Positions 1-12,197 of a DNA stretch of 64,000 nt are shown here, piece by piece. The stretch is from NCBI RefSeq assembly GCF_001625195.1, contig NC_054390.1, positions 8,963,222-9,027,221 of the forward strand, given 5' to 3'. Each line of letters begins with the position of its first letter. Positions within the stretch are counted from its first letter, which is position 1. Position numbers and translations under genes: made by a program. Under the pieces are notes generated by a model that worked only from the letters and a program-made list of their open reading frames with translations, had not been told where the DNA came from and did not search any database. The stretch comes from Drechmeria coniospora (Eukaryota; Ascomycota; Sordariomycetes; Hypocreales; Ophiocordycipitaceae).

Positions 1-2759
1 CGAGGAGCAGCGTGCCCCGCCCCGCTGACACCCTGCCAGCGAAAAACCCGCTGCGATCCGACCCTGCCACGATGCCTTCCCTGCGAAAGATCCGGATCGG
101 TGTGCGAGTATCTCGATCCGGCCAAGGGAAAGAAAATCAATCGCTACTACGTCATCAAGCTGCAGGACCGCGTCAAGGCCCTCGAGGCCGAGCTCGCCCA
201 GTTCACCGACGATGACGGTGACTATCCGAGCAGCAACGAAGACATCGTTCGGCCCGGTGGAATGATCCGTCTCACGGCCGGCGACGAAACCCCTCGATAT
301 CTCGGCCCGAGTAGCGGCATCGCCATGACCCGACTGCTCATGGAGGAGGCGAAGCGATACACCGACTCTCATCGAATCTCCGACCTCTTCCCCGAAGTCC
401 GCGCCAGAGGCCAGGCCCGCATGCAGTCGATTCAGATGACCGGCCCTGCGGCGGTGAGGAAGCCTAGCTACCCCATGATGAGCGACCACCCCGCCGAGAG
501 TCTTCCTAGACGGGAAACGACGGACAAGCTGGTGGAAATCTTCAAGCACAAATGTGAGTCCCTTTGTCCAATCCAACTCCTCCCCGCCGGCCGCATCGCT
601 CTGATCATGTTTCCAGCCCAACTCTTCTGGCCCGTGCTGCACGAGGTGGATTTTCAACGCGACCTCGAGGCCGTTTACAATGGCGATACCGACCCGTACA
701 GAAGCTTCGTCGTCAGGATGGTCATTGCCATTGGCATGCAGAAGCTGGAGATACAGTATGCCGGCCTGGCTGACAGCTACTACGTCGCCGCCATGCAGTA
801 TGCCGAGGCCGTCATCCGGCCCAAGGACCTCAAGACTCTTCAATGCCTCATTCTCATCGTGCAGTACTCGCTGCAGTCGCCGACGAGGACGCCCGTCTAC
901 TTCGTCCTCGGCTTGGCAACGCGCATCTGCCAGCAGGAGTCGTTGGCGAGCGAGGAGACCATCACGAAAGGCATCAACCTGGACCCCAAATCCATCGACA
1001 TGCGTCGCCGCCTCGTGTGGATCGTCGCCACCATGGAGTTCAGCCTTTCCTACAACATGGGTCGCCCGAGCGGCTTCGCCAGAGGGGACGACCGACTGGA
1101 TGTCGATTTCTTCGCCGACGTCGAGGATGAGCTCATCACCTCGGCCGGCATCCAGCCCGGATCCGTCAGCGACCGAAAGCTTGCCGCCATTCACTTCTAC
1201 AAGTCGAGGGCCTTGCAGGCCGAGGTCATGAGGACCTTGTACGAGATAAAGAAGCCGACGCCCGAGAACCATCTGGACCCCTGGTTCGGCAAGATGGAGC
1301 AGAAGATGAAGGATTGGGTCGACGCGTCGCCCAGCGCCCCCGCGTGGCTCAAATTCCAGTATGCCGACACTCGTCGCCTGGACCGACCGCATTTCTGCTC
1401 GGCTGCTGACACTTGGCTAGGTTCACCGGTTTCTTCCATCAGATGAGGATTGCATTGTACAGGCCGTCTCCGCAGGTGCCGAAGCCGCTGCCTCATGCTG
1501 CCGGCATATGTTTCGAAAGCGCCGTCATCGTCCTGAAGCATACGCAGGCCCACATGGAGACCGGCACCGTCTCCATCACCTGGGTTTTCCTCCTGACGCT
1601 CAACACGGCGTTGAACGCCCTCCTCTGGGCCACCTCCTACCCGGAAGTTCGGCAGCAGCATTCGCGGGCCGAGGTGGAGGAGCTGATACAAATGTCCCTC
1701 GCCTGCCTCGACAAGTGCGTCGAGCGCTGGCCGGGCACCGCCTACACTTCCGAGCTGTACGGCATCATTTCCAAGGCGTGCTTGCAAAGCTACGAGTCGG
1801 GGGGCACGGCCGGGAAGCAAGCTGCCTTTGCGTTTCCGAGTCCGTCGCCGGGCCTGGAACCTCAGTCCCCTCCCGATGCCTACGCGCAGTCGGCGCATTC
1901 CCGTCCGGATGTGACCTCGCCGCAGTTTGGCTTCGTCTTCGACTCACCGCCGGAGTCCATGAACACGAACTACCCTTTCGACCCCAACTTTCCGGCTCAC
2001 CCCACCTTTCGATCCAACTCCATCTTCTGCAACCCCGCCACCGACATGAACGGCCGGAGATTTTCCTACTTTCCCCCCGACTTCATGCACTCGGCCGATG
2101 CTGGGGTTGGCGATCTCGGGGCGGCGAATCCAATATCTCCCCACCACGTCCAACCGTCGTCTGCCCATCACAACTCGATGCAGCTGCCAACGCCGCCCGA
2201 TTCGGTTCCCCCGAGCGCCATGTCTGCGGCGTCGCCGAGCACCACCTTTTCCCCCACCGGCATGCGCCAGTCATCGACCCTGTCGGATGGCGCCCCTGAC
2301 CCCAGCGTGCTGTCTGTGCGGTCGGAAATGTCACCGCCTCCGACGTACATGACGTCGCAGGACCACCATCACGTGCCCAATTTCACCACTTCTCAACCGC
2401 AGCATCAGAGTATGTCTCAGCAACGGCCGTTGCCGACGACGACGAACTCCGCAGACTGGTTCTACCCTTCGACTTCCCTCGTTTCGCCCTACACCTTTGG
2501 CTCCACCAGCAGCAGCTTCTTTGGCGATTCCATGCCGGGCCACTTTTCCGAACCTCCCAGTGCCGGCTTGGGCCTGCATCTCATGGGTGCCGGCTTTGAA
2601 TCGGCCTCGATGTTTTCGTTCGTGCCCCCCGGGAGGCAGGGCAGCCTGACGCAATCGCAGCAGTTGAAACTTATGAACGTGCTCGAGACAGAGGGCGTTG
2701 GCGACATGGACGCCTTCCTGCGTGCCGAAGAGAACATGTCGGACGTCAGATGGTATTGA
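1..2759 (+). CDS. Zn(II)2Cys6 fungal-specific transcription factor, 5' end outside the window
   Basis: This is a nuclear DNA-binding regulator; its target genes cannot be told from sequence. Exons in the window are 40-553, 617-1358 and 1421-2759, giving 864 codons before the stop. Introns at 554-616 and 1359-1420 have GTGAGT and GTATGC donors; splicing the second joins ...WLKFQ to FTGFFHQMRIALYRP, a conserved block of the family. Bases 1-39 look like the end of another intron (CTGAC branch site, then CCAG at 36-39). The exon then opens RKTRCD, with cysteine codons at 52, 73, 82 and 103, which are the last four of the six zinc ligands; the first two lie upstream of the window. A coiled-coil linker (about codons 35-55), a helical Fungal_trans-like middle domain and a Ser/Pro/Gln-rich tail of about 300 residues follow. 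It converges with the next gene. Class is sure; exact orthology is not. Confidence 0.88.
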
Positions 2760-3506
2760 GCGATGCATATCGCCGTGACGTCGTATGAACTAACGGGTAG
2801 CGCCGGCGTTTGGGTGAAAAGCGGATGGGATGAGCGTGGCATTCATAATGCTACGCACCATTTAGTGTGAGTGCTGCCAACGACTTGGCCAAGGAGTAAT
2901 TTGGTTCGGATCGGACCTTTGTTTCGATGCGAGTGATGCATCCGACACATGGAAGCGATGGCACGAGGGGAGCCTGTCGTCCCCTTTATGCAGCAGAAGA
3001 GTGGAGTATACAACCCAAAGGGCCAAAGAGGCAATTTGGGGTCATGGACATAAATACCCGATACCCGCTGAGTTGGCTGTTGAATATGCTAGCTGTTGAA
3101 TACACCGCAAGACTCTGAAAATTGCGTGACATGAAGGTCCATCGTGATCCAACTGATGAGGCATCTTGGTCGGACCTGTGTCGTATATGCATGCACTGGG
3201 CGGCCGTATTTCCAGTGTGCCCCATTCGGCCATGACTGTTCCAAGAGGCACCACAAGGAAATGAAGAAACGAAATATCGCCTGTAGTGGGTATCCATTCT
3301 TCTACCCCCCCCCCCTGCCTCCTTTCCAGACTCTCTAAAAGCACGCGGTCGTGTCCAAGTGTTGCCAAGTGCGCTCGACAAGCCCGAAGCATCAGGGACT
3401 GGAAGACATGGCGAACTGAGGACCGTTCTTCCGTCAAGCACTTGCTCATGATCGGACAGATAGTCGGCAAGACTGCATACACGTCGTGACTGTGCTGCCC
3501 GCATCC
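2760..3506. other. Convergent intergenic region, nothing recognised
   Basis: This 747-bp region lies between the 3' ends of two convergent genes. It holds a C-run near 3306-3317. I see no coding exon with splice support, no RNA gene, and none of the TACTCCGTAC motifs found in other intergenic regions. Confidence 0.6.
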
Positions 3507-5808
3507 TCAAAGCTCTAGTTTGCCAAGATCCTCGGCAGCCTTATCCATTTCGCCGAGCCCGTTGTCTCGCCTGACGCGCTTCTTGCGCTTTGGTTTCGTG
3601 GCCGTCACCGTCGGGGCCTCCTTCACCCACTGCGAAATGCACAGGGAGCGATCGGAAGCGAGCGAACCGTCCTTGCTGTCGTCGCCGTCGCGGAACAAGG
3701 GCGAGTCCTTGTCAAGAGGGATGGCGCTGGAAGGGACTTTGACGCCCGAGAAGGTGCCGAGGGGAATGACCTCGCGGGTGAGGCCTTTGGAGGCGACGCA
3801 GGCGGCGCCGAGGATAGCCTTGCCCATGGTTCCCATCTCCTTGTTGCCCTCCGACTGGATCTGGCTGGCAACGACCGAGTCGGCGGCGGCGGAGGCCCCG
3901 ACCTGCTTGTGAGCGCTTAAGGGCATCCTCGGGGCACCGCCGAGAATCGGAAGGGGTGCCGGGAAACAGAGACTGTCCCAGCCAGCGCAAAGATCCAGCC
4001 ACTGGTCTGTTCTGCGGAGCACTTCGACCCAATCGGAACGCGCCGGGGATCTGCTCGCTTGAAATACAGGATGGCCGTCGCACAGTCGAACGAGGCGAGC
4101 GACCATGTAGGCATGGCGCTGAAGCTCCTTTGGTGATGTCTGGGCAAGGCAATGACACAGCAAGAGGCAGTGGAGGGCCTCGGTCAGAAGTGGATGATAT
4201 GTGACCCATTCGCAAGTGTTGTCGTGGAGCCCAGCCTTGACGCCGTTTTTCTCGACGGTCTTGTAGGGAAACTCGGGAAGGTCGGGTGGCTGCTGAGGAG
4301 AAAAGAGGACGGATATGGGGTGAACCGTGTGTGGCTTGATCGGGCTGTTCGCATCTGGGTTCCGTGGGTTGCGGGTACCCTGCTTGGCATGCTCGACCCG
4401 GTCGTAGAAGTCCCTGTGGATCTTAATGGGCAAGTCGGGGGAGTATTCGAAGGCGGAGAGGAAGGCCATCAGATCTCGCAGAGCGCGCTTCGCCATGGAT
4501 TTGACAATCCTGCGGACCTCGGCCTGATCTTTCGAATTCTCCTCCGTATTATCCGAGTCAGCATCAGCTTGCTCGGCGGCGGCGGCAGCAGCTCCTTCGG
4601 GCTCAGGGTGCTCCCGAGCCGTCGAGGAGTTGGACAAGCCGCCGGGCACGTGGTCGCATGCCATGGCAAGGTAAACGCAGGCGCGTTGAAGCAGGAGCTG
4701 CGAGTCGAGGCCGCTCGGCTGCTCATCTTCGGCAAGAATGACATCGACCGGCCGTCTCTTGCCGGCTTGAAGCTGCCGGGCTTCTGGCAGGGGGTCGGTG
4801 GATGTCTGGTGCAGCTGGCTATTGTATCTCGACAAGTTCATGGCAGCCGTGAGGTCCTGGAGAGCGCCATCGAGGTCGTCCTTGAAGATCTTGACCGAGG
4901 CCGAGGTGCGCAGCACTTCCGGCTGCCTCTTCTGGGAAAGGATGCCTTCGAGGTCCTTGAGATCCGTCGACTCGGCCAGCTGGCGCGAAGGTATCTTTTC
5001 GTGGAAAAAGTGGACGTACTTGGCGTCGAGGTCGTTGGGGTTGCGCTGGAGGACCAGACCACCAATCTCCTCAAGGGTGGAGGCCCCCTGCATGGTGGCG
5101 ACGCTGGAAGCTATCTCGTCGAGGCGATAGGCTCGGGCAAGCTTCTGGCTCGCCAGCTCTCGCATGCGAAATCTTCTCTCGCGGCTCAGCTTGGCACCGT
5201 GGCCGGCGGGACCGAGACCGAAAGAGCTCATGGAGCCAGCTCCGATCCCGCCGACGCTGGATAGGATTGGGGAAATCATGTCGCTGGCGGCCCTAACGGC
5301 CAAGTCAGAAGCTTCGTCGACGTTCCTCCGGATCTTGATGACATCGAAGAGGACGGCTGGGTCGATGGGCCGAGGCCGAGGGGTATTGTAGTTGATGTTG
5401 GCGATGGTCTCGAGGGTTTCGACAGGCATCTGAAGCCAATGGCCGTGAAAGGAGGAAATGTGTCGCCAGTGCCTGGATCGCCGGGGTGGTTCCATCAGCC
5501 TTCCTTCCTTCCTTGGTGCATTGATGCATGCATGCATGCCATGCTCGTCCAGTCCAAGTGTGCGCATGGACTTACTTGTTGCGGCAGATAATCAAGGACG
5601 AGGCCGACGGCGACAGCGACGACGAGGATGCATTTTTCCTTGCTTTGGATCCTTTCGTGCCGGCCTGGACGGATTGGCCCTGCTGGACAGCGGACGGGGG
5701 TGGCGACAACGGTGAGGGCGAGGGCGACGGAGACTGGCCCTTGTCTTCGGTTTCGATTGCGAGCTCGTGAGAAGCCGCGGCCGACTTCCTGCCCCTGGAC
5801 TTGGCCAT
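3507..5808 (-). CDS. Conserved fungal protein of unknown function (helical, NTPRPRPIDP motif)
   Basis: Two exons, 5808-5576 and 5472-3507, encode 732 residues. The 103-bp intron (5473-5575) has a GTAAGT donor and a CCAG acceptor; splicing joins ...IICRN-K to HWRHISSFHGHWLQMP. The ATG at 5808 starts a basic, Ser-rich tail (MAKSRGRKS). A conserved-looking core follows (IANINYNTPRPRPIDPAVLF), then long helical stretches with repeat-like Leu/Ala spacing, an acidic Asp/Glu-rich linker, and a Lys/Arg-rich C-terminus (KPKRKKRVRR) that may be a nuclear signal. I recall proteins of this type being labelled 'histidine kinase group protein' in hypocrealean genomes, but no kinase motif is visible, so that label should not be read as a function. 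Gene structure is well supported; the role is unknown. Confidence 0.85.
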
Positions 5809-7278
5809 TCTGTCAACGTCACCCCCCCCCGCTCGCTCACGGACCAGACGAGGAGGCCGAAGCCCTCACGACGGTGGACGATGTCCGGGGGACTTTCGTT
5901 ACAAGTCGTTTGGCGGAAATCGGGGACGAGAGGACGGAGAGGCGAGAGCGGAGGATGGGAGAGGGCATCGGCTGTACCGAGAGCGGTTGGTCAGGTTTGT
6001 AAGGATGATGGAAGGTGAGGGAGAGAGGGCAGAAACTGGGGAGCGAGCGAGGGAGCAATTTGCGACGTTTAGAACAGCTGCCGCTTGCCGCACAGCAGGT
6101 AGGTTGGCAGGTTAGCAGGTTGGCGGGCAAGCTGGCAGAGAGCTACTCAAGGTTGCAAACGACGCAAGGTAGCAAGATGTTGGCGATGGCAAGCCGATGC
6201 CAATCACGTGGGGATCCTCGGAACACTGACGACATAATTAATCGATACAGATACCTGCACCAACAAGCTTTGCTGTACATTCAGTAGGCGTACAGCACAG
6301 CGTAGGAGGTGACATGCATGTACACGCACAGGACGTTGGTATACTCCGTGCCCGTACATGCGTAGTGCTGAACAGCAGATTATTCGTCGTTGAGGTTTGC
6401 AAATATCGCATCGGCTTTACGGGCGGGCGGGTCATGGGCGAGTGGGTTATTGATCCAATTGAGGGAGGGATTGAGTTTGATGGTTGGCACTCAAAACTCC
6501 ATCCTCGTGTACCGTAGTTGTACTTGCACGCACTGTATTCAGTACTTGCTTAAATGTACTGTACAGTACATGCACTCACTGTACTGTAAGTACTCCGTAC
6601 GGTGTATTTACTTACTTTACTATGTACTTTGTTACTGTATGATACTATCTAGTACGGAGTAATACTCCCGCACTCTGAATGATGCTGGGAATTCTCCAAG
6701 CCGGCGGCCGTACCTCCACTTAGTCGTCCTTGCTCTTCGTACGAGTGCCCGTAAATGTAGGTGTATATTTCAGGTCACTGGTAGGAACATGTCGAGCAGA
6801 AGTTTCCATTCGCATGCGTAGTCCGCCGTCAATGCTTCCTTGTCTGACAACGAATCGGAATGATGCCCCCCCTCTGAATTGCATCGACATGGAAGTGTGT
6901 ATGCACCCATGTATGTCAGCACTTTCATGGACACCAAGACAACATGGTACCTTCTCGAAACAGGCGCATTCTATGAAATGACATGCCGACATGTCCGTGT
7001 ACTGTTCTTTTACCAAGTACGTACAGTACACTGAGTAAGTGCACACATTACGAATAATTACATAATAATGAGATGTCCGAAGCGGAAGCTGCCGTCGTAC
7101 CCCTCCCGTGTCGCAGTGCATGCATGTACTGGCACTCTTGAATGTCCGCTTGTGTTGGTGCCGAGGAATACAGGTACAGCATTCGCACCTCTGCTCGCAG
7201 CCGTAATGTCATTCCGTTGGTCATGCATGGGGGAAGCCGGAACGGTCAAGGCCGCATTCCTCAACTTCACGGCACCGC
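5809..7278. other. Intergenic region with TACTCCGTAC-type motifs
   Basis: The region contains the 5' flank of the gene at 3507-5808 and the 3' flank of the SOD-like gene. From about 6530 to 6665 it is made largely of GTAC-core words, with TACTCCGTAC at 6591-6600 and TACGGAGTA near 6653. A C-run lies at 5820-5829, just upstream of the ATG. No coding exon or RNA gene is supported. Confidence 0.6.
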
Positions 7279-8107
7279 TCATCCGGCAAAGGCAAGGAGT
7301 GCGACACCGGCGATGGCGACAAAGGGCAGCGTCGTGTGCGCCTTTGACGCGGCGGAAACGACAAAGGGCACGGTGGAATCGGTTGCCGCTGGCCTTGCAG
7401 GTGTCGCACCGCTGGCCGTGGGCACGGGATAGACCGACGACGAGGCTGACGGATAGGGCGCGCCGACGTCCACCTTGACAAAGTTGGCGCACGTGATCCT
7501 CGTCGTGTTGGCAAAGTGAAAGACAAAGGACCGGTTGCCCATGAACTCGGCGTCGCCCTCCTTGAGCGAGACGAACTTGTCGACGTACTCGGCCTGGAAC
7601 GGGTCCGCCGTCACCATGCCGTGCTTGCCGGCCAAGTCACCGACCTGGCATGTCTCGGGAGCCGACGATGCGCACGGCGGCTTCTCGCCGCGCTCGAAGG
7701 GGTCCAGGTGAGCCAGCGTCTGGGTGCAGTTGCCGCCAACGACGGGCTTCACGTGGATGTGGTAGGCTGGCCGGGCACGTTAGCCTTCCGCAACGATGGC
7801 AAAGCTCGCGGGCGGGCCATCACAGCAGCGTCATGGCAACGAGGGGAGACGTACGGAATGGCCCGCCGGACTTGGGCAGATTCTCGAAGTGGACGGTGAA
7901 CTTGACGCCGACGCCATCGTCGGGCGTCTCGGCCGTGATGAAGCCCTCGACGTTGCCATCGAAGTCGCCGTGGAAGAAGGGGTCCTCTGGGAGGGTGGCC
8001 GTGTACCTCACACCCTTGGGGTTGCCGGTAATGGGCCTCGCATTCTGGGACGCAGCATGTGCGACGGCGGCCGAGAGGACGGCGGCGATTGCGCGGGCGA
8101 ATCGCAT
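7279..8107 (-). CDS. GPI-anchored copper-only superoxide dismutase-like surface protein
   Basis: Exons 8107-7855 and 7766-7279 encode 246 residues; the 88-bp intron starts GTACGT. Residues 1-18 are a signal peptide (MRFARAIAAVLSAAVAHA). The SOD-like domain spans about 45-180, with four candidate copper ligands: His87 and His89 in YHIH, His104 in AHLDP and His168 in FVFH. The histidine/aspartate set that binds zinc in Cu/Zn SOD is not visible, as in the fungal copper-only SOD family. A Ser/Thr/Pro-rich stalk and a C-terminal hydrophobic segment (TTLPFVAIAGVALLAFAG) indicate a GPI anchor. By family it would disproportionate superoxide at the cell surface; that is inferred. The ATG at 8107 was chosen because it starts the signal peptide. 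On the coding strand a long pyrimidine tract lies about 65-340 bases upstream. Family is clear; catalytic activity is not proven. Confidence 0.87.
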
Positions 8108-8170
8108 GTTGCAAGGCACAAGAGGCACACGGTGGCAGACTCGTAGTACGACGACTTCTCCGCGTATCCA

Positions 8171-8443
8171 GAAGTGGTGGTGGTGGTGGTGGAGGACGAG
8201 GAGGAGGGAAGGAGAAGAGGAGGGCAGGAGAAGAGGAGAAGGGGAAAGGGGAGGAGGGGACGCAGCAGGCAAAGAGGAAGGGGATGGAGAAGGAGAGGAG
8301 AGGTAGAAGGAGAGGAGAAGTAGAAGGAGAAGTAGAAGGAGAAGTAGAAGGAGAGGAGAAGGAGAGGAGAAGGAGAGGAGAAGTAGGAGGAGGGGAGAAG
8401 GAGAAGGAGAACGAGAGGAGAACGAGGGGAGGCGGGAGGGGAG
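8171..8443. repeat. Polypurine tract in the 5' flank of the SOD-like gene
   Basis: About 270 bases of the + strand are almost only A and G, built from imperfect GGAGAAGTAGAA-type units after a short GGT run. Relative to the gene ending its 5' side at 8107 this is a CT-rich tract starting about 65 bases upstream of the ATG. Such tracts resemble fungal CT-box promoters and could adopt triplex DNA; both are inferences. Confidence 0.85.
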
Positions 8444-11310
8444 TGTGATGTAGGAGATGAGAGCTGCGGGTGCGGGTAGATATACTGTAGGTAAGACAAG
8501 AGGAGGCTTTGTTGTTTGCGTGGACGGACCACGACTGAAGTCCTCAACCCGGTAACGGCTGGAGGCAGGCCCAGGATGGCGGTGACTTGTTGGTGCTCAC
8601 CTTGCGAGTACATGAAAGTGGACACGGCAGACGTGTTACAGCTAAAGTGAGTCAGTCAAGCGACGACGGCTGCGTTTTCGTCAAGTACTCGCACAGCACT
8701 CGGCACAGGAGACGGCGCAGCATGCTGAACGAGCATCACAAGAATGCAAGGGTTTGGCTGCCGACCATGGCCGGACGAGGGGGCTTTTCTTTGTATCACT
8801 CGTTTTCGCACCAACCAGCTACAACCAACCATCTTTGTAGGTAAATAGTTACTCCGTACTCCGTACCTACCGCGAGGATTCAAGTACAAAGGTGGGACGA
8901 CGAGCGACAGATTGCTACGGACATTATGGTGCTCGTACCTGCTGCAAGTACGGAGTACAGCACCTAGCAGGCAAGTATACACCCAAGTACTCGTCCTCAT
9001 ACCTCCATGTACATGGATTGGTAGGTATTCCGCACGCAAAAACAAGTGTATCAGCAGAGTACCTCCTTGTACATGTGATATCATACTGCACTCTGTACGG
9101 AGTACAATCCAAGTGTATTCCGCGCCTGCGGGTAAAATAAAGAAAAGCCTGGCAGCATGGCAGCCTGTAGGGCGGGCAGGGGTGCCGCCCCAATGACTTG
9201 CTGAGCAGTCCTCATGAAAATAGATTGCTATGCATGCAAGTGCGAATGATACGGAGTATTTACACCGGAATTTGGAGCACGGAGTACTACTTGTACGTGT
9301 GCCATGTATACTCCGTACTCCGTTTTCCCTGCATGTGTAGTTGTAGGTGTATGATTGCGTCCAAGTGCGCAACGTAGGTGGCAGCAGTCGGCGCATGTCT
9401 ACCTCGTACCTAGTAGGCGGCACGGACCTGTCGTTGGCTCGTTCGTCTCAACCCTGGTCCCCGAGCCAGTTCGGCAGCGTTTCTCAGCCGCCCTACGGAG
9501 GTTTCAGCGTTCCGAAGTGGCATCGAGCAGCAAGGGTGCCTGAACGTGTACATGCAAGTAGGTGCAGATCTGCCGTACTGTGCTGTGCTTGGGTGCAAGC
9601 TTCTACCTACCAGGCAGTGCATGTACCCCGGCTAAGCCTGTCATTGTACTTGCAGAGAACAAGCGTGGTGGTTGGTGCAAGTACCGTATACTGTAGGTAA
9701 TTACGGAGTACGGAGTACTAGGTACTAGTATATTACAGTAGTGCCACACTTGTACCTGTACTCCTCGCGGACCAACTCCTGGTGACGCTAGGCCGCTCGG
9801 CAACCGCAGCGCCCGGGAGCCAAGCCCCTTGTTAGTACAACGACCACCCACACCTGCTGCGGGTAAAGGCCCACTGGAAGTCCAACGGCCAACGGCGTGT
9901 GGTGGGCGGGGAGTCCTCTACCCTGCCACCTGCAGCCTGCCCCGAGACAGGCTTATGCTTGCTGACGCCCATCTCACCGGCACTGCCCCCCTCCTCCATG
10001 GGCATCATGATTGCTTCCAAAACACGCGTCCTCCTCACCTTGACGCTGACGCTCACGCTGACGGCAATGCACTATCGATTCCGGATAGAGCGCCCACGGA
10101 TCCGCGAATTTCTCCACAAGAAGCCGCAGACCTGCAGCGTGCTTACTACGAGTAAAGGTCCTCTGCACGGAGAAATACTCTGCTGGAACGGCTGCTCGCA
10201 ACTGGTACCTATAGTACGTGTAGTATGGGCACTGCACTCGGGACATAGTATGCGCGTACTCCGTACACGTACTGTACATGTATTTATAGCACCCAACGCT
10301 GTAAATAACCACCACTCAACGCCCTCCACTTACCGCCCGTCCTCACCATCGCTCGCGAGTGTTGCTTGCCATCCAACCACCAAGCATTACACACTGGTTC
10401 CCCGGCAACTGCTTGGTACAAATGCATACATGCACTCTCGGCCCGAGGTGCCGCTGTATTGATTCAGTCGCGAAACCACGAACCCCCCCCTCGGTTCACC
10501 CTCTTCCCCACTCTCCTCGAGGTTTCGATTTGCGTCGCACGACGATCCCCTCAACTGTTGAACAAGCCGTCTTATCCGAACGACACCTCCCCATGGCCTC
10601 GTAGAGTTTTCCTACTTATACGCCTGTTGCCAAATGGACCACGAGTTTGACCTGGCTGGGTTCCCTCCCTCAGCTGCTGTTCCCCACCATGATTTCGATT
10701 GACCATTAGGTCCTGTTCGAGTCTGCCGATGCTTCTCCAACAGAATCCAGAATGAGAAGGCGGTGCAGAGCTCTGGCCGATGGTGACGTGATTCGCGTCG
10801 TGCCGAGCCTGGTGGAGAGCGGGGGGTGATCGTGCATCATCGTCGATCGACTGAACGTGTCCATCCCCTGGCTCCAGATCCAGAATCATTCGGTCGTTGG
10901 GAACCAACCATACGTGTACGCTTTCTGGTGGTGAAGTCGCACATGTATGTAGGCTTTGGTTACGGAGTCCTGCTCCGCAGTTCGTATTACTAGTACCTAC
11001 TAACCTACCAGCAACTAACGGCCTGCTAAAATCCGATAGCAGGCCAAGACAAGCTGGCCATCGGCTGGGAGTAGTAGCTGTGGCTTAAAATCCAACATGT
11101 GGCGGGACCTCGGTGGCCTTTTGCCGAAACTTAGTCAGCGGATGCCCCATTGCGGACGACATCCAGAACGTCGGAGCTGTCATCGACTACCTCCGACTAC
11201 ATCAACTGCCCAACAGCATCACCAACTCTCTTGTCGCCAAAGCCAAAGTGCCGAAAGCCAACCGGCTCCCAAACCGCTCGTAGATAACCCCGTCGTCAAA
11301 CTCGCCCACC
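8444..11310. other. Long divergent intergenic region rich in GTAC/TACGGAGTAC words
   Basis: The region separates the SOD-like gene (-) from the V-ATPase subunit gene (+). The motif appears repeatedly: doubled at 8850-8866, at 8949-8958, near 9098, 9249 and 9285, doubled at 9309-9323 and at 9701-9718, and near 10258. Open frames here show no domain, signal peptide or splice logic. No RNA gene was recognised. Confidence 0.6.
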
Positions 11311-11722
11311 ATGAAGCCCGTCGTCAGTGCCATGCACGCATGGTCGTGGTAGGTGCCTCCCCCTGGAGACCTCTCATCTCCCTTCCCGCCAAAACCAAGC
11401 GCCGTGCAGCGCTGACAGCGTTCACTGTGCAGCACCGTCATCTCCTTGTTCGCCATCGTCATTCTCAGCATCCTTGGTGGTCTCTACCGGAGCGGCCACG
11501 AAGAGTTTGTTGGCGGCCGCGAGGATCCAGAGGATGGCGAGGTCGTCGCTGGCACCATCTTCACAGCCGTCATCGTCTACGCTGTATGTCGCTCCAAGGT
11601 CTCTCAATATTTTCAGAAACATTCCCTCCGTGCTGACTCCTTTCCAGGGATTCTTCGTTTTTTGCGGGCTGCAGGGCTTGCTCCACGTCCGAGAACGTCG
11701 AAGAGGCGCAATCGCTTTGTGA
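11311..11722 (+). CDS. V-type proton ATPase V0 subunit f (RNase kappa-like, yeast YPR170W-B family)
   Basis: Three small exons (11311-11348, 11433-11583, 11648-11722) encode 87 residues. Introns of 84 and 64 bp have GTAGGT and GTATGT donors and CAG acceptors. The protein starts MKPVVSAMHAWSCTV and has two membrane helices (about residues 12-32 and 55-77). Between them is a short loop, GHEEFVGGREDPEDGEVVA, followed by FFVFCGLQ. Order, length and motifs match the budding-yeast V0 subunit f (85 residues), a homologue of animal RNase kappa. It would sit in the membrane rotor sector of the vacuolar/Golgi proton pump. No single open frame covers it, so it is easy to miss. Residue spacing and splice sites make the model strong. 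Confidence 0.87.
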
Positions 11723-12197
11723 AGATGGATTAACAACGAACAATATCCCAAGCGAAAAAAGGGAAATATCGGCGCTGGCGTTTTTGGAAGACTTTGGGGC
11801 ATGGGTCTATTGCGTGACTTTTTGACAGAACCACCTGCCAGCCCGCCCGCCCTTGGCCCATACTTGATCCGCGTTGGAGGCCTCGTCACATTTTCCTGTG
11901 GAAGAGATGGGATCAGTTGCGGCTCAATCTTAATATATTATGTACACAACGCTGAATTTTATGATCTCTAGGCGTTGTGACCAAGACATGTGGACATGTG
12001 GATGTCGCCAACATACTGCGTGCCGGTGCCAACGCCCCTTGCGTTCCGGCTGTGCGCAATTTCTGACAACGCTGCATCTACATTTACTCCATCTGATCGA
12101 AATTGACGCGCCAAGGCTTGGGCGCGATTCGGGGACGCAGCATCCCACCGGATGCACATGCTCCTTCCACCCTTCGGTTTTTGGGCATGGGAAATGC
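11723..12197. other. Convergent intergenic region, nothing recognised
   Basis: The 475 bp between two convergent 3' ends are relatively AT-rich near 11930-11960. No gene, repeat or TACTCCGTAC motif is seen. Confidence 0.6.
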
